From the NCBI RefSeq assembly GCF_004799515.1, contig NZ_SSMX01000026.1:434001-498000 (forward strand): a stretch of 64,000 nucleotides of DNA, read 5' to 3'. Numbering within the stretch: position 1 is the first letter of the stretch; each line of letters opens with the position of its first letter. The DNA is from Phenylobacterium sp. Lineage in GTDB: Bacteria > Pseudomonadota > Alphaproteobacteria > Caulobacterales > Caulobacteraceae. A program made the position numbers and the translations under genes. The notes under the pieces were generated by a model. That model ran no database searches. It was not told where the DNA came from and saw only the letters and a list, made by a program, of their open reading frames with translations. Below are positions 42,803-49,768 of this stretch, piece after piece.

Positions 42803-43314
42803 CATCGCCAACGAAGTCACGAATCCGGGTGGATCTGGAGAAGTGGGTCTGGCAGCGCCGCGCAATTCGCTTGGTGCTCTACACACTGGGCACCATTCTG
42901 GCGATCGTCACTGCTCAGGAGGCTCTTTTTAAACCGGCCGCGTTTAAGGTTCCCGGTGCGGCCCCGGTTCTGTTGGCCGCAAGTCTAAGTTGGTTGGTCG
43001 TCACCATGATCCGGCTCGCGGAGGGTCGCTACAGTCTGGAGTTTGGCAGAGTCGTTTATTCGGGCGCGAGGGCGACAGCGATGCTGTGGCTGACGTCATT
43101 CGTATTGCTGATCATTGCCATCTTCGCTTTTTCGATACTCGAGATGACGCCACGCCCGCTCTGGAATTCGCAGCCCGTCGCTGTTCCCAACTGCCCAAAG
43201 GGGACACCTGCCGGCCCTGAACATGCTTCTGGAAAGTCGAACCCTCCAGGTGCTGGTCCGGCTGCGCCTGCTGACGCATCAGCCTCAGGGAAAAAAAGTC
43301 AGGTGCAGGACTGA
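42799..43314 (+). CDS. Membrane protein with three predicted helices
   Basis: 171-residue protein with hydrophobic helices near residues 24-42 (LVLYTLGTILAIVTAQEAL), 54-72 (PVLLAASLSWLVVTMIRL) and 94-114 (MLWLTSFVLLIIAIFAFSIL), followed by a low-complexity Pro/Ala/Ser tail. No family recognised. Four-base overlap with the dCTP-deaminase-like gene and one-base overlap with the MazG-like gene show co-translation. Its likely task is to hold the complex at the membrane, perhaps with the helix of the previous protein. Confidence 0.65.
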   Translation: MTSPTKSRIRVDLEKWVWQRRAIRLVLYTLGTILAIVTAQEALFKPAAFKVPGAAPVLLAASLSWLVVTMIRLAEGRYSLEFGRVVYSGARATAMLWLTSFVLLIIAIFAFSILEMTPRPLWNSQPVAVPNCPKGTPAGPEHASGKSNPPGAGPAAPADASASGKKSQVQD

Positions 43315-44543
43315 TGCCCGACGTCTCGCATCTGCGCAGCCTGTTTGGGCGAACTGGGACCGGTCCGCTGCTCATCAGCGAGTATGCTGATCTCGCTGGG
43401 CTAACGGCGCATTCTCAGGCGCAGGGTGAGCGCAAGACCAACTACCTTCTGCTCGGTCTCTTCGGGGAAGTCGGAAGCCTGCTCAGTGAGCTGAAGAAAA
43501 AGCAGCGAGATCGAAGTGCGTACCGAGCCTACGCGCGCTCAGCTATCGAAGAGACGGGCGACGTGCTCTGGTATTTCAGCAATCTCGTAACCCACCTCGG
43601 CTTCAAGCTTGAGGATGTCGCCGTCGCGGCCGCGGCGCCCGCCGATACTGGTCGTCTTGCCCGATCGATCAGTTCCTGGGTTGAGCTGCAGAAACAACCG
43701 CGTCTGTTTGAAGAGCCTGCATCAGGGGAGCACGTGGAGCGCAGCCTGCTCCGTCTAGCCGCGAGGACAGGCGATCTGGTGCGTCGCTCAAATGCTCATT
43801 CCGCAGGGGAGGATGCGCTAACACTACAGGATCTCGCACAGGTTTTCCGGGTCCTGATTTCTGCGGCCGACGACGCCAGCGTGAGCCTTGAGCAGGCCGC
43901 GGCCCTAAATCTGGAGAAAGCGGTCGATAGGTGGCCGGTAATTAGGGACGCGGGCCAGCTCTACGATGACGACTGCGACGATGATGAGAAGCTCCCCCGA
44001 GACCTACCCGTAACGTTCCGCGAGAAGTCAGTCGGGGGAACCCGATTTGTCATTCAGACCCTTCATGGAGTCCGGATTGGCGACAGACTCACCGACAATC
44101 GCAAGGACGCGGACGACTATCGGTTTCATGACGTCTTCCATCTGTCCTACGCTGCGATCCTAGGATGGTCTCCGGTCCTGCGCGCGCTTCTCAAGGTGAA
44201 GCGGAAAAGCCATCCGATTACGGATGAACATCAGGACGGCGCTCGGGCGATCATCACCGAAGAGGGCATCGCGAACTGGATCTTTGCCGAAGGGGTTCGG
44301 CACGACGCCTTTCAGGAGGTGGAAAGTGTTGACTTCGCTCTTCTTCGAACGATCCGAGAGATGGTCAAGGGCTACGAGGTCGAGAGCAGACCGCTATGGA
44401 TGTGGGAACAGGCGATCCTCAGGGGGTTCGCCGTGTTTCGGGAACTACAGCACCACCGTGGGGGATTGGTGACCGCCAATCTGATGAACCGCACGCTCAC
44501 GTTCACGCCGCTCGTTGCTCCACCCGGTGAAGATCACGGTTAG
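43314..44543 (+). CDS. MazG-like NTP pyrophosphohydrolase
   Basis: 409-residue protein. The N-terminal 110 residues are an all-alpha NTP-PPase: GLFGEVGSLLSELKKKQRD and EETGDVLWYFSNLVTHLG supply the ExxE and ExxD metal ligands. A middle helical region follows, and the C-terminal half contains DDYRFHDVFHLSYAAILGWSP and DEHQDGARAIITEEGIANWIFA, a second conserved block found with this architecture. It would hydrolyse canonical or modified (d)NTPs to monophosphates. It is the last gene of the overlapping cluster that begins with the carrier protein. Confidence 0.8.
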   Translation: MPDVSHLRSLFGRTGTGPLLISEYADLAGLTAHSQAQGERKTNYLLLGLFGEVGSLLSELKKKQRDRSAYRAYARSAIEETGDVLWYFSNLVTHLGFKLEDVAVAAAAPADTGRLARSISSWVELQKQPRLFEEPASGEHVERSLLRLAARTGDLVRRSNAHSAGEDALTLQDLAQVFRVLISAADDASVSLEQAAALNLEKAVDRWPVIRDAGQLYDDDCDDDEKLPRDLPVTFREKSVGGTRFVIQTLHGVRIGDRLTDNRKDADDYRFHDVFHLSYAAILGWSPVLRALLKVKRKSHPITDEHQDGARAIITEEGIANWIFAEGVRHDAFQEVESVDFALLRTIREMVKGYEVESRPLWMWEQAILRGFAVFRELQHHRGGLVTANLMNRTLTFTPLVAPPGEDHG

Positions 44544-45148
44544 ACGCGTATCCCCCTACGAAAGCATCCGTGTGCTTTGAGACGCGGACGGTCCTGGCCG
44601 GTGTCGCTGGTAGGAAGTCAATCGTGGCGGTGCTCCGGACAATGTCGGACATTGCATCCGAAAGGCCCTCCAGCGTAACCGCGCTCCGAAGGGGCGCGAC
44701 CCCGGGGGTGAGCGCCTACAGCCACCGTGACACCGTAGGTCCGGACATCTCCGGACATCACCGAACTAGGACAGAGCTTCCAACCCATCCTAGCGGGGCG
44801 GAGGATGTTTGGGCCGTTCGTCTCCCTCGAATGCGTGCTCCGGACATGGGTGGACAGCGTGAAGTCGGGCACCCGTGGGTCACGCGGTCGCATCAACCCT
44901 CGGCCTTAGAACAAGTCGTCAAACCTCACACGCCGCGGCCCATCCCTGGCTTCGATGTGGTTAGCGTTTTGGCGCCGGCCCGGCGACGGTCAACCCTGTT
45001 CGCTTCCTTCGCGCTGCGCGCTGCGTGCAGCTCCACACCCTTCGGGCGCGCTGCGCGCGGCGTGTGACCGCCGCCTTCTTGGCCGTCGCCGCTGGGCTCC
45101 CCATGAAGCCGCGGGATGGTCCCGCGGCGGATATGAGGAAGACCTCCA
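44544..45148. other. Non-coding region with TCCGGACAT repeats and a hairpin
   Basis: About 600 bp with no credible gene. The nonamer TCCGGACAT is found at 44740-44748, 44750-44758 and 44839-44847, with close variants at 44634 (TCCGGACAA) and 44643 (TGTCGGACAT). Two copies are exactly 10 bp apart, one helical turn, which suits cooperative protein binding. At 45108-45128 GCCGCGGGA-TGG-TCCCGCGGC forms a perfect hairpin just before the ribosome site of the next gene and may influence its translation. Confidence 0.5.
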
Positions 45149-45370
45149 ATGCCCCAGCCGCAACCCAAGCTTCCCGGCCGCAAGCCCACCCATCGGCTCT
45201 TCCGCGTCCTCGGCGACGGTGACGCCGCCAACTGGACGCCCATCGGGGCCGCCTGGCCCAACAAGGACGGCCATGGCTTCAACATCAGCTGTGATGCCGT
45301 GCCGCTCCAGGGCCGCATCGTAATGCGGGAAATCAGCGCCCGCGAACAGCTCGATGCGGGTCAGCAATGA
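45149..45370 (+). CDS. Small hypothetical protein of mobile elements
   Basis: 73-residue protein (MPQPQPKLPGRKPTHRLFRVLGDGD) with ANWTPIGAAWPNKDGHGFNISCDAVPLQGRIVMRE in its second half. Proteins of this shape are common next to DUF3768 genes on alphaproteobacterial plasmids and islands; the role is unknown. GAGGAAG lies upstream, and the ATG follows the hairpin at 45108-45128. Its stop overlaps the next start by 4 bp. Confidence 0.65.
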   Translation: MPQPQPKLPGRKPTHRLFRVLGDGDAANWTPIGAAWPNKDGHGFNISCDAVPLQGRIVMREISAREQLDAGQQ

Positions 45371-45711
45371 CCCCCTCAATCTCAACCCGCCACCGCATCC
45401 GCGACCTCAACGACCAGTTCAGAAGTTCGTTTTCGTCGGCCCGGGGCCAGTGGCTGCTCACCTGCGGCGTCCAGTCAATGGGTTCTGACTTCATCGCCTT
45501 GGCCGTTCGCGAGGTGCGCAACTTCGACGACTTTTCGTCAGCGAACGATCCCCACGGCGAGCACGATTTCGGGGTCATCTCGGTCATTGGCGAAAGGCTC
45601 TTCTGGAAGATTGATTACTATGATCCGAGCCTAACCCGCGCGTCCCCCGATCCGGCTGATCCAGCGCGGACCAAGCGGGTCCTAACGCTCATGCTCGCCG
45701 CAGAATACTAG
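45367..45711 (+). CDS. DUF3768 domain protein
   Basis: 114-residue protein recognised by RIRDLNDQFRSSF, LLTCGVQSMG, VREVRNFDDFSSANDPHGEHDFG, FWKIDYYDPSLTRASPDPAD and the ending RVLTLMLAAEY, the standard blocks of DUF3768. The function is unknown; the family travels with conjugative and mobilizable elements in Rhizobiales, Sphingomonadales and Caulobacterales. It is translationally coupled to the preceding gene. Confidence 0.85.
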   Translation: MTPSISTRHRIRDLNDQFRSSFSSARGQWLLTCGVQSMGSDFIALAVREVRNFDDFSSANDPHGEHDFGVISVIGERLFWKIDYYDPSLTRASPDPADPARTKRVLTLMLAAEY

Positions 45712-45808
45712 CTGTCGGCGCCGGTGCGGCTGGCGGCGACGTCCTCCAGCCGCACTTCAGTAGGCGCCAGGGCAGGTTGGCCGCCGCGCTCGCCAGCGCA
45801 CCGCTTCC

Positions 45809-46804
45809 CTACTTGGTCAGCACAATGCTGCCGTCGTCCCCTGTGTGGGACTTGAGATCGAAAAGCGACCTGACGCCCGTGACAAAGGAGTCGGTATCTC
45901 CAACATCGAAGCTTCCCGCGATGGCTGCGGCCCCAAGATCAGAAGGCTCCAGCACGATCTTGCGCCGCGAGTAGCGGTTCACCTCGGAGATCGCCTCTCG
46001 CAAAGTCGTATCCCTAAAGACTACGCGCCCGCTGACCCAGCTTGTCGCCGATGCGGCGTCCACCAACACCACGCGTTCTTGGTGTTTCCCCAAGTCCGCG
46101 ATGAGCTGTTGCCCTGGTGACAGCTTAGTCGCCGGGGCGGCATCGTCGGCGCGCGTCCGTACCTCGACGGAGCCCTGCACCAACGTGACGCGCACCAGGC
46201 CGTTGTCATTCGAGACGCCAAATCGCGTCCCGACTGCGCGCGTTTCTGTTTGACCCGAGACAACATTGAACGGCCGCTTGGTGTCGTGGGCGACATCAAA
46301 GAATGCGCGTCCGCGCTTGAGGCGCACCTCACGCGAGGCACCGGTCATCCGCACCTTCAAGTAGCTGTCGGCGTCTAGGCTAAGGCGCGAGCCATCGGCC
46401 AGCAGGACGCGCCGCTGTTCCCCGACGCCGGTGGCATAGGTGACGGTGCGCAGGTTGAGAAACATCCAGCCGGAACCCGCGCCGACAACGACCAACAGGC
46501 ACGCGGCTACGGCGAGACTAAGAGGCGTAAGGGCGGGAGCGCGCGCTTTTTGGTGGCTCGGACGCTCCAGCGCTCGCCGCGCTGCGTCCGCAACCTCAGG
46601 GTCATTCCTAAGCTGGCTGCCCACCTGCCACACGGCGTCGACCTCGGCGTACGACGCCCTGTTCGCCGGATCGCGCCTCCAGTCGCGAAACGATCTCAGG
46701 TCGTCAGTCGTGATCGAACGTCGCCCCAGACGTGTGAGCCAACCGGCGGCCTCCCTTCGGGCGCGGCGAGTTATTCGCTGTTTCCCAGTCGGCTGCGCTG
46801 CCAT
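45809..46804 (-). CDS. FecR family anti-sigma/sigma regulator
   Basis: 331-residue inner-membrane protein. Cytoplasmic N-terminal DUF4880-type part (EAAGWLTRLGRRSITTDDLRSFRDWRRDP), one transmembrane helix (LSLAVAACLLVVVGAGSGWMF, about residue 100) and a periplasmic FecR domain (TGVGEQRRVLLADGSRLSLDADS, then RGRAFFDVAHDTKRPFNVVSG and VGTRFGVSNDN), ending with a secretin/TonB short-N-like stretch (TTLREAISEVNRYSRRKIVL). It is paired with the ECF sigma factor 5 bp upstream. No TonB-dependent receptor gene is nearby, which leaves the signal source open. Confidence 0.88.
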   Translation of the reverse strand: MAAQPTGKQRITRRARREAAGWLTRLGRRSITTDDLRSFRDWRRDPANRASYAEVDAVWQVGSQLRNDPEVADAARRALERPSHQKARAPALTPLSLAVAACLLVVVGAGSGWMFLNLRTVTYATGVGEQRRVLLADGSRLSLDADSYLKVRMTGASREVRLKRGRAFFDVAHDTKRPFNVVSGQTETRAVGTRFGVSNDNGLVRVTLVQGSVEVRTRADDAAPATKLSPGQQLIADLGKHQERVVLVDAASATSWVSGRVVFRDTTLREAISEVNRYSRRKIVLEPSDLGAAAIAGSFDVGDTDSFVTGVRSLFDLKSHTGDDGSIVLTK

Positions 46805-46808
46805 GGTG

Positions 46809-47330
46809 CTAGTCGCGCAGTTTGGCAGCGCAGTGAGCCAAAGCCTTGGTGATCCGCTCCTCAATGGTCTTCACGGCAAGGCCGTGCCGTTCAGCAATCT
46901 GCTCGTAGGTCAAGCCGGCCACCCGGCTGAGCAGGAAGGTGTCGCGCAGATGCGGTGGCAGAGACAGGACGATTTCCTTGAGCAAAATGGCCTGTTCTTG
47001 ATCCGGCCCGCAGGAAGGCTCGACAGGAATTTCCTCTAGCCGAGCGTGGTTGTGGCCGCCCCGCACCGCCGCCCGACGATGTTGGTCGATGGCGACGCGG
47101 TGCGCGACCCTTGTCAGGTAACCTCGTGGGTTTCGAACCTGCTGAACGCCAGATCCGGCAATTCGAACGAAAGTTTCCTGCGCCCAGTCTTCGGCCCATT
47201 CGCGCCCAAACCGTTTGCTGATGAACCGCACGAGCCAATTGCGCTCTCGGTACAGTCCAACGAGCCGCTCCTCTGCCTGAGCGTCAGGCTCGGGAATATC
47301 CTCGTCGCTACGCTTCTCTTGACGTTTCAT
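46809..47330 (-). CDS. FecI-like ECF sigma factor
   Basis: 173-residue sigma-70-family protein. Region 2 is in LVGLYRERNWLVRFISKRFGREWAEDWAQETFVRIA, with the -10-binding segment NPRGYLTRVAHRVAIDQHRR. Region 4 (HLRDTFLLSRVAGLTYEQIAERHGLAVKTIEERITKALAHC) is complete. It is coupled with FecR. Upstream, a perfect palindrome at 47406-47420 is a candidate operator. In the absence of a fecA-like gene the pair may act on a host receptor gene elsewhere. Confidence 0.88.
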   Translation of the reverse strand: MKRQEKRSDEDIPEPDAQAEERLVGLYRERNWLVRFISKRFGREWAEDWAQETFVRIAGSGVQQVRNPRGYLTRVAHRVAIDQHRRAAVRGGHNHARLEEIPVEPSCGPDQEQAILLKEIVLSLPPHLRDTFLLSRVAGLTYEQIAERHGLAVKTIEERITKALAHCAAKLRD

Positions 47331-47405
47331 GGTGCGCTTCAGTCTCGCGCTGGAAGGTGTCGCTCACGCTGCGAGCGTCGCCTCAGCACCACGAAAGGTC
47401 CAGTC

Positions 47406-47420
47406 TATATTCCGAATATA
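47406..47420. promoter_or_regulatory. AT-rich palindrome upstream of the ECF sigma gene
   Basis: TATATTC-C-GAATATA, perfect seven-base arms, 76 bp upstream of the sigma factor start and between it and the end of the coupling-protein gene. It stands out from the GC-rich background. Likely operator; the regulator is unknown. Confidence 0.45.
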
Positions 47421-47444
47421 TCGGCCGGGTGGCGGCACTTCGTC

Positions 47445-49028
47445 CTAGGGCGCGACAGCCATTGCAGCGACAGGACGGCCGGAATCGAAGAGCCCCTGAA
47501 ATTCCGGATCGGCGAAATAACGCACCTTGCGCACCCCGAGCGGTGCTTCACCGGGACGCAAGACCAACATCAAGTTGGCATCGATCCGCATGACCTCATC
47601 GGGAGTGAGTAAGTCTCGCTTCGCCAGGTTCAAGCTCGTCGAGCTTCCCGTTGTGGGGTCCGATTGGCCCGCGGGATAGGTCGTTGTCGAGCCGGACGAC
47701 AGATACATCTCGGTCATTGACCCGAGCATTCGCGACACCCAGGTCGCGGTATCGATGTCGGCGACATTGAAGATTTGGAGGATGCCGGCATTGGATAGAA
47801 ACGTGCCGGCGCTCTGGCCGTAGGCCGCTCGGAGTTGATGCAGGTCCTGGAGGATTGGCCAAAGTTGCACGCCGTAGCCGGCCATCAATCCGAACGCCCG
47901 CTCGACAGGCTCAAGGCGCCCCAACGCCGCGAACTCATCGAGCAGAAATAGGATCGGGGTGTCGTCGGCGCCCGTGCGCGCCTTCGCCAGGCTATCCAAT
48001 GCATGAGCAACCATCAGACGAAGCCAGCGGGCATGTGTCGCCAGACGGTCGGGCGGTAGAACTAGAAAGACCGTCGCGTGAGCGGCGCGGAGTTCATCGA
48101 AGCTGAAATCCGATTGGGAGAGCAGCCTGGTCATTCTTGGGCTGTCGAGAAAATGCGTGTGGCGCTGAGCGGCTGAAAGAACGCCGGCCGCCTCTCGATC
48201 CGCTTTCGCTAGGTGTCGGTTCGCCGCTCGCGCCACCAGACCTCGGGCAGCGCCCGACGCTTGCATCGCACGGAATTCCAGTCCCAGCCTCTCCGGCGTG
48301 GAGGTGATGAGTTCCCGGACATGCGCTAAGTTTCGACGGGCAGCATACGGGCTCGCGACCGCATGCAGGATGAAGCCGGTGAGGAGCGCCTTCGCTTCCT
48401 CATTCCAGTGCGCTTCGCTGATTTGGTCGGGAGGATCATACACCAGCGTCTCGGCGATCAGCGCGGCCTCCTCGCCCACATCCAAGCTCTCCGGGTCGAG
48501 CCGCGACAGGGGATTGAAGCAGGCGCTTGTGAAGCCCGAGGTCTCGAATGGATCGAGCACATGGACGGGGCCGTATTTCGCGCGAGCGCGGACGGTCGCC
48601 GCCGCGTTCTCGCCCTTGGGGTCAATGCAAAGGACGGCCCGGTCTGCCGTTAGAAGGTTGGGGATGATGGCGCCCACACCTTTGCCCGATCGTGTCGGAG
48701 CGATGGTCAGCAGATGTGACGGACCCGCATAGCGCATGAGCCAGCCGCGATCCGACCGACCAACAATTAGCCCTTCGCCGCCGAGTGTCTTTCTCGCCTT
48801 TTGATGGTCGCCGAAGTGAGCAGTACCGTGAACCTCAGAGACAGAAGGCGGTGGCCGCCCTCGCCAAACTAGCCATCCTCCAAAGGCGCTGACTGCCATG
48901 GCAGCAATCGAGATCGGGACTTGTAGGATCGACGGCGGGCGAAGGAACATTTCGAGGATGCCAGCCAACACATTGCCCAGCACCACGAACAACAGGAGGA
49001 AGAAAGGGAGCTGAAGAAACCTAGGCAC
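47445..49028 (-). CDS. traG: Type IV coupling protein (TraG/VirD4 family)
   Basis: 527-residue inner-membrane ATPase that hands the relaxase-DNA complex to a secretion channel. Two N-terminal helices (LPFFLLLFVVLGNVLAGIL and ISIAAMAVSAFGGWLVW), then Walker A APTRSGKGVG, the block LCIDPKGENAAAT and Walker B ILFLLDEFAALG, followed by the conserved IFNVADIDTATWVSRMLG. The protein is shorter than the roughly 640-residue Ti-type TraG. GTG at 49028 is chosen because it starts the first helix; the frame is open to 49073. It overlaps traD by 8 bp. No mating-pair-formation genes are in the element. Confidence 0.88.
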   Translation of the reverse strand: MPRFLQLPFFLLLFVVLGNVLAGILEMFLRPPSILQVPISIAAMAVSAFGGWLVWRGRPPPSVSEVHGTAHFGDHQKARKTLGGEGLIVGRSDRGWLMRYAGPSHLLTIAPTRSGKGVGAIIPNLLTADRAVLCIDPKGENAAATVRARAKYGPVHVLDPFETSGFTSACFNPLSRLDPESLDVGEEAALIAETLVYDPPDQISEAHWNEEAKALLTGFILHAVASPYAARRNLAHVRELITSTPERLGLEFRAMQASGAARGLVARAANRHLAKADREAAGVLSAAQRHTHFLDSPRMTRLLSQSDFSFDELRAAHATVFLVLPPDRLATHARWLRLMVAHALDSLAKARTGADDTPILFLLDEFAALGRLEPVERAFGLMAGYGVQLWPILQDLHQLRAAYGQSAGTFLSNAGILQIFNVADIDTATWVSRMLGSMTEMYLSSGSTTTYPAGQSDPTTGSSTSLNLAKRDLLTPDEVMRIDANLMLVLRPGEAPLGVRKVRYFADPEFQGLFDSGRPVAAMAVAP

Positions 49029-49365
49029 GACGGGCCGCGTCTTGTTTGCCAGTCGCGAGAAGGTCAGCCTCAAAAGCGCGCCGCCCGCGATGACGCCAGG
49101 TCGCGGCTATTTCCTGTCTTTCAGGGCCGACGAGCTGATCAGCGAGGACCAGCAGGCCACCCAACAGGGCGGCGCGGTCGTCGCCGGTCAAGTCGACGAG
49201 ACCGGCTTTTTGCACCAGGCCTCCGAGTTCGATCAGTCGGCGTGTGCGATCCCGGCGTTCCACAACCCAGCTCCGCGTATCAGCTCTTGCGCGTCGGGCA
49301 TCAAGACGGCGGCGCGCCGCCTGCACTCGACGCGCCTCTTTCGCGCTCGCCTGAAGACTTGCCAC
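49021..49365 (-). CDS. traD: Conjugal transfer protein TraD-like
   Basis: Small relaxosome-type protein. The diagnostic core is RRDRTRRLIELGGLVQKAGLVDLTGDDRAALLGGLLVL, preceded by a basic helix (KEARRVQAARRRLDARRARAD). The start is unclear: the frame is open upstream to 49518 but that part overlaps traC and has no family resemblance, so a GTG at 49365 is taken, giving about 114 residues and a 65-bp overlap with traC. It lies between traC and the coupling protein in the order known from Ti and other alphaproteobacterial plasmids. Confidence 0.7.
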   Translation of the reverse strand: MASLQASAKEARRVQAARRRLDARRARADTRSWVVERRDRTRRLIELGGLVQKAGLVDLTGDDRAALLGGLLVLADQLVGPERQEIAATWRHRGRRAFEADLLATGKQDAARRA

Positions 49366-49615
49366 CGCGCCCCGAAGCTGGGCCTCCCCGGGCGCGGCGA
49401 AAGAAGGCTGCCCCCTGTTCGCGCCAGGCAGTGTGTTCGGTAGGGGCGCTCGACACTGCGGACAGCAGGGCGCCGACCAGCGTTTCAGGATCAAGGTGAT
49501 CGGCGCCGGTCGCGACAACCAGCTCTCCGAACTGGATGACCCGGCGGCTTTTCAGGGCCTTCGCGCGCTGGTTCAGCGCCTCCAACTCGGCATCCAGATC
49601 GCGAGGCTTCCGCAT
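49301..49615 (-). CDS. traC: Conjugal transfer protein TraC-like
   Basis: 104-residue protein with the family start MRKPRDLDAELEALNQRAKALK and the block RVIQFGELVVATGADHLDPETLVGALLSAV, then GAAFFRRARGG. The final 35 residues are low-complexity and lie in the overlap with traD, so the stop may differ from that of relatives. TraC accessory proteins help the relaxase at oriT. It is divergent from traA across the oriT gap. Confidence 0.8.
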   Translation of the reverse strand: MRKPRDLDAELEALNQRAKALKSRRVIQFGELVVATGADHLDPETLVGALLSAVSSAPTEHTAWREQGAAFFRRARGGPASGRGGKSSGERERGASSAGGAPPS

Positions 49616-49717
49616 GTCTGACCTCTAACCGTGTCCTGTCCCTAGGTTGCTCCAATGCGCCGGCGGGAGCGCCCCGTAAGGTTCCGGGTTGGGCTGCGGT
49701 CACGAACGGCCGAAGGT

Positions 49718-49748
49718 CTGAGTGCGCGCTTATACGTCGTTCCGACGT
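49718..49748. other. Predicted oriT (nic region, MobQ type)
   Basis: In the 153-bp gap between traC and traA. GTGCGCGCTTATACGTCG resembles the nic region of RSF1010 and Ti-plasmid origins (GTGCGCCCTTA; TTATACGTCGC). It is followed by a perfect short inverted repeat ACGTCG-TTC-CGACGT (49734-49748). Location and relaxase type both agree. Nicking would fall in the GCGCTTA stretch by analogy. Confidence 0.7.
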
Positions 49749-49768
49749 TCGGCGTTGAGGGTGCCTAA

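Noticed and set aside
44634..44847. The TCCGGACAT repeats as a CRISPR array
   Set aside because: Units are only 9 bp and irregularly spaced, with no spacer regularity or cas genes.
44570..45067. 165-codon plus frame in the repeat-bearing gap of the element
   Set aside because: Composition is driven by the repeats, no family resemblance, and the real next gene has its own ribosome site and hairpin.
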